NCBI RefSeq assembly: GCF_900157305.1
Contig: NZ_LS974202.1
Span: 1 to 64,000 of the forward strand
DNA length: 64,000 bases
Source: Mesotoga infera
GTDB lineage: Bacteria > Thermotogota > Thermotogae > Petrotogales > Kosmotogaceae
Reading direction: 5' to 3'
The notes under the pieces are model-generated. The model worked only from the letters and a program-made list of their open reading frames with translations, had not been told where the DNA came from and searched no databases. Positions within the stretch are counted from its first letter, which is position 1; every line of letters begins with the position of its first letter. Positions 48,362 to 57,940 of the stretch are shown piece by piece. The translations under genes were made by a program, and so were the position numbers.

Positions 48362-49537
48362 ATGCGCAAAGTACTTCTAGTTCTTGTGACAGTTCTTTTG
48401 AGCGCCGCGCTCCTTGTTGCGGTAGACTTTCACATCGGTGTCGTAACAGGTACAGTATCACAGTCCGAGGATGATCTCAGAGGGGCCGAAGCTTTGATCA
48501 AAAAATACGGAGACGCCGCCTCCGGAGGAATGATCGTCCATCTTACCTACCCGGACAATTTCATGTCGGAACAGGAAACGGTTATCGCTCAGATCACCGG
48601 TCTCGCCGATGATCCTCTTATGAAAGCTATCATCGTCAACCAGGCCATCCCGGGAACGGTTGAAAGTTTCAGAAGAGTGAGAGAAGTAAGGCCGGATATT
48701 CTTCTCCTGGCGGGACTTCCCCATGAAGATCCTCCAATGTTGGCCGACGCTGCCGACCTATCGGTTAATGCCGACTCTATCGCCCGTGGCTACCTCATTA
48801 TCTACACTGCCAAGCAGCTGGGTGCCGAGAAGTTCATGCACATCTCGTTCCCCAGGCACATGTCTTACGAACTACTATCCAAGAGAAGAGACATCATGAG
48901 AGCAGCCTGTGAAGAATTGGGTCTCGAATTTATCGATATGGGCTCTCCAGACCCGGTTAGCGATGTTGGCGTGGCTGGTGCGCAGCAGTTCATACTTGAG
49001 AAGGTTCCAGCATGGCTTCAGGAGTACGGTAACAAGACTGCCTTCTTCTGTACCAATGATGCGCACACAGAACCTCTTCTGAGAAGGGTCGCAGAACTCG
49101 GTGGGTATTTCATCGAAGCCGACCTCCCGTCACCATTGATGGGTTACCCTGGTGCTCTCGGAGTAGCCTTTACGGAAGAAGAGGCCGGTAATTGGCCAGC
49201 AATTCTTGCCAAGGTTGAAGAAGCCGTTGTTTCCAAAGGTGGAGCTGGTAGAATGGGAACTTGGGCTTACTCTCTCGGTTACACCACGACCGCCGCTCTT
49301 GCCGAGCACGCGAAGAATGTAATAGAAGGCAAATGCGCTGTTGACGATTTCGATGCAGTTATGTCCGTTTTCGCCGAGTACACACCGGGAGCCGGTTGGA
49401 ATGGAAGCTATTACATCGATGCCGATGGTATCGAGAGAGAGAACTTCATCATGATCTACCAGGATACCTATATCTTCGGCAAGGGTTACATGGGAATCAC
49501 AGAAGTCGAAGTTCCACAGAAGTATCTTGAATTTTAA
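48362..49537 (+). CDS. DUF3798-type substrate-binding protein
   Basis: 391 residues with a signal peptide (about 1-20) and no lipobox cysteine. The rest follows the DUF3798 family (VDFHIGVVTGTVSQSEDDLR; ISFPRHMSYELLSKRRDIMR), which has a periplasmic-binding-protein-like fold with two lobes. RBS AAAAAGGGGG. The following ABC genes show it is the binding subunit of an importer; its ligand is unknown. Confidence 0.82.
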   Translation: MRKVLLVLVTVLLSAALLVAVDFHIGVVTGTVSQSEDDLRGAEALIKKYGDAASGGMIVHLTYPDNFMSEQETVIAQITGLADDPLMKAIIVNQAIPGTVESFRRVREVRPDILLLAGLPHEDPPMLADAADLSVNADSIARGYLIIYTAKQLGAEKFMHISFPRHMSYELLSKRRDIMRAACEELGLEFIDMGSPDPVSDVGVAGAQQFILEKVPAWLQEYGNKTAFFCTNDAHTEPLLRRVAELGGYFIEADLPSPLMGYPGALGVAFTEEEAGNWPAILAKVEEAVVSKGGAGRMGTWAYSLGYTTTAALAEHAKNVIEGKCAVDDFDAVMSVFAEYTPGAGWNGSYYIDADGIERENFIMIYQDTYIFGKGYMGITEVEVPQKYLEF

Positions 49538-49548
49538 TTGAAATAGCA

Positions 49549-49577
49549 CAAAAAAAGGGGGGGCAACCCCCCTTTTC
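49549..49577 (+). terminator. Terminator between binding protein and ATPase
   Basis: AAAAAAGGGGGGG and CCCCCCTTTT around CAA. Partial termination here would give more binding protein than transporter. Confidence 0.75.
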
Positions 49578-49614
49578 TTGACGCTTCTCAACTTACGGAG
49601 TTTGGGGTGAAGTC

Positions 49615-51219
49615 ATGGATGAAAAAAACTATATGTTGAGAATGGAAGGTATTAGCAAGGATTTTTTCGGCAACCAGGTTTTGAAAGACGTAACCTTAAG
49701 AGTCGGCAAGGGAGAGATAGTGGGACTGGTAGGCGAAAACGGTGCCGGCAAGTCCACCCTGATGAATATACTATTCGGATTGCCCGTCATTAATCAGACG
49801 GGTGGTTACCAGGGAAAGATATATCTCGAAGATAAAGAAGTGAATTTCGCAAGTCCTTTTGAGGCAATTGAAGCCGGAATTGGAATGGTACACCAGGAGT
49901 TCATTTTGATACCTGGATTTACGGCAACGGAAAATATCCTTCTCAATAGGGAATCGACTAAATACAACATTTTCGTGGAAGTCTTTGGAGAGAGATTAAA
50001 AACTCTGAATAGAGAAGAGATGCATAAAAGAGCCATTTCAGCTATCGAGAAGTTAGAAGTTCAGCTTAATCCCGACATGTTGGTCAGCGAAATGCCTGTC
50101 GGGCATAGGCAGTTCACTGAAATTGCCAGAGAAATGGACAGAAAATCCACAAAGTTGCTAGTTCTAGACGAACCGACCGCCGTATTAACTGAATCGGAGG
50201 CAGAAACGATGCTGAAAGCTGCCAGAAAACTCGCAAACCTCGGTTTGTCCGTCATCTTTATTAGTCATAGATTGAGCGAGGTTCTGGCTATATCTGATAG
50301 ACTGATCATTCTCAGGGATGGACAAGTGGTCCGCGAACTCGAATCTTCCAGCACCACCCCTAGGGAAGTCGCTTCGTTGATGGTTGGTCGTGAGATTAAG
50401 GAAGATCTGTCAAAAAAATCGATAGAATTCAAAAAGCCAGAAATTGTTCTGGAGATAAAGGATCTGTGGGTCGATATGCCCGGCGAGCAGGTGAACGGGG
50501 TCGATCTACAGGTTAGCAAGGGTGAAATTTTGGGAATTGGTGGACTCGCCGGTCAGGGCAAACTGGGAATTGCCAACGGGATAATGGGACTCTTTCCAGC
50601 CGAGGGAGAGGTATTTTATAAAGGCGAAAGACTGCCCTTGAACAACCCTGTGGGAGTGTTGAGCAAGGGTATAGCATTCGTATCCGAGGACAGGAGAGGA
50701 GTCGGCCTCTTACTGGATGAGCCCATAGATCTCAACATAGTCTTCACCGCTATGCAGATACAGGGAAGGTTTATCAAAAAGCTGATGGGCGGGTTAATTA
50801 AATGGCGTGATGATAAAGAAATCGCCAGGGTAGCCCGAGAGTATGTTGACTCTTTGCAGATTAAGTGTGTGAGCGAGAAGCAAAATGCTAAAGAGCTTTC
50901 GGGAGGAAATCAGCAGAAAGTCTGTCTTGCCAAAGCCTTTGTTCTGGAGCCAGATTTCCTTTTTGTTTCTGAACCTACAAGAGGTATAGATGTTGGCGCT
51001 AAAAGTGTCGTCCTGGAGACTCTAAAAAGACAGAACAGGGAACACGGAACAACAATCGTAATGACCTCTTCAGAGCTTGAAGAATTGCGATCGATCTGCG
51101 ACAGGATAGCCATCGTCAGCGAAGGGAAAATAGTCGGTATTCTACCTCCAACAGCCGATCCAGCCGATTTTGGGCTACTGATGCTCGGAGAACAGAAAGA
51201 GGTGAAAGCCGGTGTTTGA
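49615..51219 (+). CDS. Double ABC ATPase of sugar/nucleoside-type importer
   Basis: 534 residues carrying two nucleotide-binding domains. The first has GENGAGKST (about 43-51), a signature region and LVLDEPTAVLT; the second (from about 280) has a degenerate Walker A (GGLAGQGKLG), LSGGNQQK and LFVSEPTRGIDVG. This RbsA/YufO-like arrangement is typical of the BMP and simple-sugar ABC importers. It overlaps the permease gene by 8 bases. Confidence 0.93.
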   Translation: MDEKNYMLRMEGISKDFFGNQVLKDVTLRVGKGEIVGLVGENGAGKSTLMNILFGLPVINQTGGYQGKIYLEDKEVNFASPFEAIEAGIGMVHQEFILIPGFTATENILLNRESTKYNIFVEVFGERLKTLNREEMHKRAISAIEKLEVQLNPDMLVSEMPVGHRQFTEIAREMDRKSTKLLVLDEPTAVLTESEAETMLKAARKLANLGLSVIFISHRLSEVLAISDRLIILRDGQVVRELESSSTTPREVASLMVGREIKEDLSKKSIEFKKPEIVLEIKDLWVDMPGEQVNGVDLQVSKGEILGIGGLAGQGKLGIANGIMGLFPAEGEVFYKGERLPLNNPVGVLSKGIAFVSEDRRGVGLLLDEPIDLNIVFTAMQIQGRFIKKLMGGLIKWRDDKEIARVAREYVDSLQIKCVSEKQNAKELSGGNQQKVCLAKAFVLEPDFLFVSEPTRGIDVGAKSVVLETLKRQNREHGTTIVMTSSELEELRSICDRIAIVSEGKIVGILPPTADPADFGLLMLGEQKEVKAGV

Positions 51220-52255
51220 GAAAATCAAAAAGTTCATCGAAAAGGCTGGCTGGCCTAGAGTTATCATCGGATTGTTCCTATTGTCTCTGTTTTTTGTAGC
51301 ACCTTTCGTAGGAATAAAGGTGAGCACTTCTATAAGCGACACGATCGTCAGATTCGCAATGAACGCGGTTCTGGTACTTTCGTTGGTTCCAATGGTCCAA
51401 TCTGGGTGCGGACTGAACTTTGGAATGCAACTAGGAGTTATCGCCGGACTGATCGGAGCCATAACCAGTATAGAGTTAGGGATGACTGGTCTGGCAGGTT
51501 TCCTGACCGCGATCGTTATCGCCATTCCCTTTGCGGCAATTCTCGGATTTCTGTACGGGTTACTGCTTAACAGGGTTAAGGGTGATGAAATGGTCGTTGC
51601 TACTTATGTCGGATTCTCTTCTGTTGCTTTCATGAGTATGATGTGGCTTCTACTGCCCTACAAGAGTCCTAATATGATCTGGGGTTATGGCGGCGAAGGT
51701 TTGAGAACGACCATAAGCGTTGAGGGCTACTGGCTAGGCGTTTTGAACGACTTTCTAAGTATCAAGGTTGGAAATTTCTTTTTCCCGACCGGCACGATAG
51801 TCTTTTTTGGGCTTATGGCTTTGATTGTTTGGGCCTTCTTTAAAACGAAACTCGGTACCGCTATGACTGCCGCGGGGTCAAATCCAGTATACGCCAGGGC
51901 GGCCGGTGTGAATGTTGACAGGATGAGGGTGCTTTCAGTCGTTATTTCTACGATAATAGCCGCGGTCGGGATACTCGTTTACGAACAGAGTTTCGGTTTT
52001 ATACAGCTCTACATGGCGCCTCTGCTCATGGCATTTCCCGCAGTCGCCGCGCTCCTGCTAGGTGGCGCTTCGGTTTCCAAAGCGTCGATGGGAAACGTTA
52101 TAGTCGGAACGTTCCTATTTCAGGGTATCCTTACAATGACGCCCTCTGTCATGAACAACATCATAAAGAGCGATATGTCGGAGGTAATAAGGATAATCGT
52201 TTCCAACGGTATGATTGTTTATGCTCTGACAAGAAGAATGAAGGTGAGAACATGA
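51212..52255 (+). CDS. ABC importer permease (BPD_transp_2 type)
   Basis: 347 residues with 9-10 membrane segments. GTG start with RBS GAGGTG. The family loop GTAMTAAGSNPVYARAAGVN is present, as in nucleoside and ribose permeases. It pairs with the second permease and the double ATPase; stops overlap by ATGA. Confidence 0.9.
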   Translation: MFEKIKKFIEKAGWPRVIIGLFLLSLFFVAPFVGIKVSTSISDTIVRFAMNAVLVLSLVPMVQSGCGLNFGMQLGVIAGLIGAITSIELGMTGLAGFLTAIVIAIPFAAILGFLYGLLLNRVKGDEMVVATYVGFSSVAFMSMMWLLLPYKSPNMIWGYGGEGLRTTISVEGYWLGVLNDFLSIKVGNFFFPTGTIVFFGLMALIVWAFFKTKLGTAMTAAGSNPVYARAAGVNVDRMRVLSVVISTIIAAVGILVYEQSFGFIQLYMAPLLMAFPAVAALLLGGASVSKASMGNVIVGTFLFQGILTMTPSVMNNIIKSDMSEVIRIIVSNGMIVYALTRRMKVRT

Positions 52256-53391
52256 AAGATCAGAGCCTTACCCGTGCGAAAAGTCCGTTAGCCAGATTTG
52301 TTATTTCCAACGCAGTTCCCATTCTTTTTATAGTACTGCTAATATTTGCCATACCACTTTCAGGTTTTTCTATCGATTATCTGATCAACGAAATAATAAC
52401 CAGATTGGGTAGAAACTCCTTTCTGGTCATTTCTCTCTTGATACCTGTAATGGCTGGAATGGGATTAAACTTCGGTATCGTACTTGGAGCCATGGCCGGT
52501 CAAATAGGGCTCATCTTCATGCTTGACTGGGGTGTCGTGGGTATCCCCGGCATCTTGCTGGCGATGCTCATAGGTACGCCGATTGCGATTCTTTTGGGAT
52601 TGCTGGCAGGTACGATCCTGAACAGGGCCAAGGGTAGAGAAATGGTAACGTCTATGATTCTAGGTTTTTTCATTAACGGTATTTATCAGTTGACGATTCT
52701 GTACGGTATGGGAAGCTTAATACCGATTACCAGCAATAAAATACTTCTTCCGAGAGGTTACGGTGTGAGGAACGCTCTCGATCTTATCAGCGTGAGAAAG
52801 GTACTCGACAATATGTGGTCGATCAATATCGGCAACATCTCTATACCGCTCGGTGTATTCTCGATAATAATCGGTCTGTGTGTCTTCGTTTACTGGTTCA
52901 CCAAGACCAAACTCGGGCAGGATATGAGGGCCGTCGGGCAGGATATGCAAGTTGCGGCCACGGCAGGTATAAACGTTGACCGGACCAGGACGCTTTCGAT
53001 AATAATATCTACCGTGCTCGCTTGTTTCGGTCAGATAATCTTCCTGCAAAATATAGGAACGATAAACACTTACAATTCTCACGACCAGGTTGGAACCTTC
53101 GCAATTGCGGCTTTACTAATAGGTGGGGCGTCGGTAGTGAAGGCTACAATACCGAATGTATTCATCGGTATAACACTTTTTCATTTGACTTTTATAGTCG
53201 CTCCGAGAGCCGGCAAAGAACTTCTTGGCCAGGCACAGATAGGTGAATTCTTCAGAGTCTTCGTCTCCTACGGAATCATCGCGATATCGCTTGCACTTTA
53301 CGCCTGGAGAAGACAGGTAGAAAAAGAAACGGAAAGAAGGCAGGCGAAAGCAGCTATCAAGGCGGCCATAGAAGATAGGGCGGAGGGATGA
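52252..53391 (+). CDS. ABC importer permease (BPD_transp_2 type), second
   Basis: 379 residues with 9-10 membrane segments and the loop GQDMRAVGQDMQVAATAGINVD, matching its partner. It ends in a charged tail rich in Glu, Lys and Ala. ATG overlaps the previous stop. Confidence 0.9.
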   Translation: MKDQSLTRAKSPLARFVISNAVPILFIVLLIFAIPLSGFSIDYLINEIITRLGRNSFLVISLLIPVMAGMGLNFGIVLGAMAGQIGLIFMLDWGVVGIPGILLAMLIGTPIAILLGLLAGTILNRAKGREMVTSMILGFFINGIYQLTILYGMGSLIPITSNKILLPRGYGVRNALDLISVRKVLDNMWSINIGNISIPLGVFSIIIGLCVFVYWFTKTKLGQDMRAVGQDMQVAATAGINVDRTRTLSIIISTVLACFGQIIFLQNIGTINTYNSHDQVGTFAIAALLIGGASVVKATIPNVFIGITLFHLTFIVAPRAGKELLGQAQIGEFFRVFVSYGIIAISLALYAWRRQVEKETERRQAKAAIKAAIEDRAEG

Positions 53392-53393
53392 TG

Positions 53394-53771
53394 ATGAAGA
53401 GGAATATAATCAGACTGATTCTTGTGGTCGTACTAATAGCCCTGGGATTTGGTCTGTATGTTCTGGGAAAAGAGCACAAGATATTCGTGGACAACAGGGA
53501 TATCGTGATAGATGGAACCGAGTTGAAATCAACCAATCCTTTTATTGTGAGTGTTGACAATGTCGATCTTCAAGAGGTTGGTAAGGGAAAGAGAAAAGTC
53601 GCTTATTCGCCAGGACCATGGCATACGGTAAAAGCGATCGAGAAGCTCCCGGATGGAACCACGCGAGAATTCGTCAAAAAATTCACTTTGTCACCAAAAG
53701 ACACAGCTACCATTAACTTACCTGCACTGATATCTGGAAAGGATGGGTGGCTTATTATAGAGGGCGAGTAA
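53394..53771 (+). CDS. Small membrane-anchored protein in the transporter operon
   Basis: 125 residues starting at ATG 53394, the third of three tandem ATGs and the best spaced from GGAGGG. One N-terminal membrane anchor and an exported beta-rich domain (HKIFVDNRDIVIDGTELKST; PGPWHTVKAIEKLP). It appears to belong to a DUF6672-like family often found with such transporters. The stop lies in the loop of a terminator. Confidence 0.65.
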   Translation: MKRNIIRLILVVVLIALGFGLYVLGKEHKIFVDNRDIVIDGTELKSTNPFIVSVDNVDLQEVGKGKRKVAYSPGPWHTVKAIEKLPDGTTREFVKKFTLSPKDTATINLPALISGKDGWLIIEGE

Positions 53772-53785
53772 TCGCCCTCTTTTCT
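53759..53785 (+). terminator. Terminator of the importer operon
   Basis: GAGGGCGA-GTAA-TCGCCCTC and TTTTCT; the TAA stop of the last gene forms part of the loop. Confidence 0.8.
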
Positions 53786-53863
53786 ATAACTCCCGCCGTA
53801 TTTCAATAGCTATTCTGTTATCATCTTTAAGAACAGTAAGACTGCTTCCCGGAGGAAATAGAG

Positions 53864-55402
53864 ATGGAGGAATTTACCCTCGAATTCAAAGACATCGAAA
53901 ATTTGCTCGAACATATCAAGAGCGTATTGGTTCGTGTCGGTCTAAACAATCTCAGAGTAAGATTTCCGGCTGATGTCACAAACGTCGGGTCTAAGGGAAA
54001 CTATGTCTATATAAACGTTTCACAGGACTACACAGAACGTGGTATCAAGAGAAAGATCGATCTGAACATGATCGCGGAGTTGGCGGCTTTCGGTAGAATG
54101 GGAAGACAGCTCGGATTGAAATCATCGAGCGAGCTCAAGGGCAAAAAGTGGCAATTTCAGGGTACTATCAGTTTTTACAAACCGCGAGCCAGTTTCTCTA
54201 TATGGATAGATACTATCGCACCGCTGGGCGAATCGGATATTACGGTACGGCGACGAGAGATCTACAACGCCTTGAAATCGAGAAACGCACTCAGAACCGA
54301 GGAACACGAATTAAGCGAGCTCCAGCCTATACGAAAAATTGCAGTCATCTCATCGCCTACGGCTGCGGGGTTGGGAGATTTCTACTCCAATTTGAATCTG
54401 AAAGAGCCGTACAAACCCGTGATCCATCTATACGAGTCTTTCATGCAGGGTAGCGAGACCGTTCCGGGTATCTTGAAGGCTCTCAACATGATCAAGACCT
54501 CTCCTATCGAGTATGACGTGGTAGTTATCACACGCGGGGGCGGTTCGGCGATCGACCTTATGTATTTCGACGATCTCGACCTGGGGATGGCTATATCGGT
54601 TTTCAGCAGAGAATACTGCCCGATCCTGAGCGCCATAGGTCACGAACGCGATTTTACCATACCGGATTTCGTCTCTTGGAAGCGTTTCGATACACCCACC
54701 GCCGCTGCGAAAGCCATAACTGAACAGGTAAATAATTACATCGAAAGCCTGAATCAAGCGGAAGCAACGTTGAAAAAAGAGATTGAATGGCTCTTCGAGA
54801 GGGCTCTCTCTTTAACTGAGTTCGAGAAACTCAGAGATTTTTCCACTAGAGTCGAAACACTTATTGAAAGATCCGAAGAGCAGTTCGAAACAGTTGCCGA
54901 AAGAGCTTCGAGACGGCTGCTGTCAGAAATCGAAAGAGCTGCTTCCTTCATAGACTCCCTTGATAGAGATAGTTACGGTATCATAATTGAAAGGGCCCTT
55001 GAGAGAGTTTCAATACTTACGGACAATCTTTTCGAAAGGGCCTGTGTAATTCTGGACAGGCATCTTGAAGAATCCACGAGTGCACTCGAAAAGGTAACTA
55101 TTGATGTGTCTTTGGACAATCTTTTATTCCGGGCAGATACTTCTCTGGATCTTTTCGAGAAAGGTGTGGCGAGATCGCTTGAAAGGATCCTATCTAGCGC
55201 GTCTAGTTATCTCGATGAGCTTTCTTCTGGGTTGGTGGAGCACGGTGGTTATGCGGCATCTCTAATTCTAGGCGGAGTTGTTTTGAAAAGAGGTTCTCAA
55301 GTTGTCAAAAGCGTCATAGATGTTGCCCGGGGCGACAGATTGGAATGCTATCTCGCCGATGGGCGGGCGACAATCATTATTGATGAAGTTATGGAGGTGT
55401 GA
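53864..55402 (+). CDS. xseA: Exodeoxyribonuclease VII large subunit
   Basis: 512 residues. OB-type N-terminus, then the catalytic core with ISSPTAAGLGDF, VVITRGGGSAIDLMYFDD (GGGS motif) and SAIGHERDFTIPDFV, followed by a long helical C-terminus with repeated coiled segments. It degrades single-stranded DNA in repair. RBS GGAGG; it is followed by the small-subunit gene one base later. Confidence 0.93.
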   Translation: MEEFTLEFKDIENLLEHIKSVLVRVGLNNLRVRFPADVTNVGSKGNYVYINVSQDYTERGIKRKIDLNMIAELAAFGRMGRQLGLKSSSELKGKKWQFQGTISFYKPRASFSIWIDTIAPLGESDITVRRREIYNALKSRNALRTEEHELSELQPIRKIAVISSPTAAGLGDFYSNLNLKEPYKPVIHLYESFMQGSETVPGILKALNMIKTSPIEYDVVVITRGGGSAIDLMYFDDLDLGMAISVFSREYCPILSAIGHERDFTIPDFVSWKRFDTPTAAAKAITEQVNNYIESLNQAEATLKKEIEWLFERALSLTEFEKLRDFSTRVETLIERSEEQFETVAERASRRLLSEIERAASFIDSLDRDSYGIIIERALERVSILTDNLFERACVILDRHLEESTSALEKVTIDVSLDNLLFRADTSLDLFEKGVARSLERILSSASSYLDELSSGLVEHGGYAASLILGGVVLKRGSQVVKSVIDVARGDRLECYLADGRATIIIDEVMEV

Positions 55403-55403
55403 G

Positions 55404-55760
55404 ATGGAAGAAAAGACTATAGAGGGAATATTGAAGCTCAAGGAAGAACAGATAAACTCCATGGATTTCAAGAAGCTCCTCGCATACATCAGATCGATCG
55501 ACGAATACTTCAGGAGCAATACTCAACCTGATGTTGAAACGGCTCTCAAAACCTATCAGAAAGCGATTCAACTCCTGACGGCCGCCAGAATGAGGCTTAT
55601 GACGTTGAAAAAAGAGAAGGAGGAACTGGACAGAAAATACTCTCAATTCCTCGCATCTATTTCCGAGGGTGCGAGCGTGGACTCAAACTACGGTGAAACA
55701 GAAACGGAGGTTGAAGAGGAACCGACCGATACAGAAAAGAACGGTAGGCTTCCTTTTTAA
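55404..55760 (+). CDS. xseB: Exodeoxyribonuclease VII small subunit-like
   Basis: 118 residues from the ATG at 55404 (GGAGG upstream). The helical text ALKTYQKAIQLLTAARMRLM matches the second XseB helix (A-LxxYEEG-xLL). It is longer than the usual about 80 residues because of an acidic C-terminal tail. Position after xseA supports the call. Confidence 0.75.
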   Translation: MEEKTIEGILKLKEEQINSMDFKKLLAYIRSIDEYFRSNTQPDVETALKTYQKAIQLLTAARMRLMTLKKEKEELDRKYSQFLASISEGASVDSNYGETETEVEEEPTDTEKNGRLPF

Positions 55761-55761
55761 T

Positions 55762-56298
55762 ATGAACGTGACAGAGAGACCTTTCAGAGGCATAGAAAGT
55801 TTAGAGATTAGACCGGTCTGCGAAGAAGATGCGCAGAAAGTAATTGAATATATCAATCTGGTAAGTGGTGAGAGCGATTACTTGAGTTTCGGCGAGAACG
55901 AGTTCAAAATTACCGTCGAAGAGGAGAGAGAAATTATCAGATCTTTCAGAGAACGAGATAACTGCCTGATGATCGCTGCACGGCTTGAGGAGAAAATTGT
56001 GGGATTGCTTACTTTTGAAGGTGGACACAGAGAAAGACTGAAGCACAGAGGCGAGTTCGGCCTCACAGTTGCTAAAGAATACTGGGGAATGGGGATAGGG
56101 AAAAGACTTATCGAATACATGATCGAAACAGTAAAAAAGAATGGTATTACAAGAATCGGCCTTCAAGTTAGAGCCGATAATGAGCGGGCCATAAAGCTTT
56201 ATTCTAATTTTGGTTTCGTGAAAGAAGGCCACCTCAAGAGATTCATGAAAATAAGAGAAAAGTACTTCGATTTTCTTCAGATGGGTAAAGACCTTTGA
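55762..56298 (+). CDS. GNAT-family N-acetyltransferase
   Basis: 178 residues from the ATG at 55762; the xseB stop is one base away. The fold is of the RimJ/RimI type with LTVAKEYWGMGIGKRLIEYM (acetyl-CoA loop) and NERAIKLYSNFGFVKEG. Substrate unknown; it may modify a protein N-terminus or small amine. Confidence 0.85.
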   Translation: MNVTERPFRGIESLEIRPVCEEDAQKVIEYINLVSGESDYLSFGENEFKITVEEEREIIRSFRERDNCLMIAARLEEKIVGLLTFEGGHRERLKHRGEFGLTVAKEYWGMGIGKRLIEYMIETVKKNGITRIGLQVRADNERAIKLYSNFGFVKEGHLKRFMKIREKYFDFLQMGKDL

Positions 56299-56778
56299 TT
56301 ACTTCTTTTTGAGAAGAATCAACACTCCAAAACCAATAAGAAGTGCACCTACGGTTATTATCGCCCATTTTGAAAGCACCGAAGGTATAAGCGATATCAC
56401 TGCGACAAGGGTGAGCACAAATATCGGTGTTAATAGTGCTCTAGGTTTTCTTCCACCGGCCAGGTACAGCTGTAATAGTCCGACTGCCGGAGCAAGTATG
56501 AAAAGAGCCCAGCCTCCACTCTCGTAGAAACCGTCGAAGGCCACCCCAAGAGTGAGTGCAAGAGCGACGGTCAGCAACACACCTCCTGCAACGAAAAGAC
56601 CCTTTTCCGCTCTGATGGCGTTGTATTCCATTATCAGTCCTGGAACCCATATGAATAGCAACCAGAAATTCTCCAGCAACGAAGGGACAAAAATAATCGA
56701 CAGTCCCAGGGCAATAACTATGACGCCCATTAAGACCTGAGCGATACTGCTTTTTGGTGAAACTCTTTCTTCAGGCAT
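56299..56778 (-). CDS. Small polytopic membrane protein of unknown function
   Basis: 159 residues from the ATG at 56778 with RBS GGGGGAGG. Five or so hydrophobic segments (first at about 14-32), ending in a Lys-Lys-Lys cytoplasmic tail. It converges with the GNAT gene. No family recognised. Confidence 0.7.
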   Translation of the reverse strand: MPEERVSPKSSIAQVLMGVIVIALGLSIIFVPSLLENFWLLFIWVPGLIMEYNAIRAEKGLFVAGGVLLTVALALTLGVAFDGFYESGGWALFILAPAVGLLQLYLAGGRKPRALLTPIFVLTLVAVISLIPSVLSKWAIITVGALLIGFGVLILLKKK

Positions 56779-56947
56779 GATTACACCTCCCCCATTCACT
56801 CTCTTTATATAATACCCGAAAAGGGTTGTAGTAACGAAATTGTAATTGAATCTCTGCAGTCTATCATCTCCCATACCACCGCAGGTCAATAATTCTTGAA
56901 TGCTATAATTGGCCTGTTGGCAATGAACTCTTTGAGGGGGGGCTGAC

Positions 56948-57940
56948 TTGAACAATAGGGTACTGGAAGTGAGAGACCTCAAGATGCATTACATAATAAA
57001 AGGCGGTTCCGTAAAGGCCGTGGATGGAGTTACTTTCACTCTTGATAAGGGGGAAGCGCTTGGTGTAGTAGGTGAATCGGGATGTGGAAAGACCTCGCTT
57101 GCAATGGCAATTCTCAAGTTGCTCACGGAAAACGCCAGCTTCGTCAGCGGAAACATCTTCTTTTCGAAGGACGGCAATAAAACAGATTTGGTAAGACTGG
57201 GAGAAGAAGAGATGCGCCGATACAGGTGGAAAGAAATCTCGATGATCTTTCAGGCTGCTATGAACTCCCTGAATCCAGTTTACAGGGTCGGAGACCAGAT
57301 CTCTGAGGCCATGAAGACGCATTTTCCCAGCATTTCAAAAGAAGAGATATCCGAAAGGATTTCACACCTTTTCCGTCTGGTAGGTCTTGACCCTGCGAGA
57401 ATGAATTGCTATCCACACGAATACAGCGGAGGCATGAAGCAACGGGCGATAATAGCCATGGCGTTGGTCTGCGATCCTGCAATCGTTATTGCGGATGAAC
57501 CGACCACAGCACTAGATGTGATAGTTCAGGGCAGAATACTGAAAAGACTGAGAAACATTCAGGAAGAGTCGAAAACATCGATTATCTACATCTCTCACGA
57601 TATCGCGGCTATAGCTCAAGTCTGTGACAGAATAGCCATAATGTACGCCGGCAAGATAGTGGAACTGGCAGGAACCGCTGCAATATTCAATAGACCGGCT
57701 CACCATTACACTGCAGCTTTGATGGCAGCCTTCCCGTCGATAACCGGACAAAAGAAAAGACTTGTAGCTATAGAGGGAGAACCACCGGATCTGGTAAATC
57801 CTCCAGTCGGTTGTCGTTTCGCTTCCAGATGTAGTTCGGCCGAAAGAATCTGCTTTGAGAGTGAACCAAAAAGCATGGAAATTGCGGAAAATCATCTGAC
57901 TGCCTGCCATTTCCCGCTGGGGGTGGGGGTCCATGCCTGA
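56948..57940 (+). CDS. Oligopeptide-type ABC ATPase (OppD/DppD)
   Basis: 330 residues from TTG 56948 with a run of Gs as RBS. Walker A GESGCGKTS (about 37-45), signature YSGGMKQR, Walker B IVIADEPTTALD. C-terminal OppD domain with CRFASRCSSAERIC and HLTACHF cysteines, matching the four-cysteine cluster of this group. Only ATPases are found here; permease and binding proteins must be elsewhere. Confidence 0.9.
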   Translation: MNNRVLEVRDLKMHYIIKGGSVKAVDGVTFTLDKGEALGVVGESGCGKTSLAMAILKLLTENASFVSGNIFFSKDGNKTDLVRLGEEEMRRYRWKEISMIFQAAMNSLNPVYRVGDQISEAMKTHFPSISKEEISERISHLFRLVGLDPARMNCYPHEYSGGMKQRAIIAMALVCDPAIVIADEPTTALDVIVQGRILKRLRNIQEESKTSIIYISHDIAAIAQVCDRIAIMYAGKIVELAGTAAIFNRPAHHYTAALMAAFPSITGQKKRLVAIEGEPPDLVNPPVGCRFASRCSSAERICFESEPKSMEIAENHLTACHFPLGVGVHA

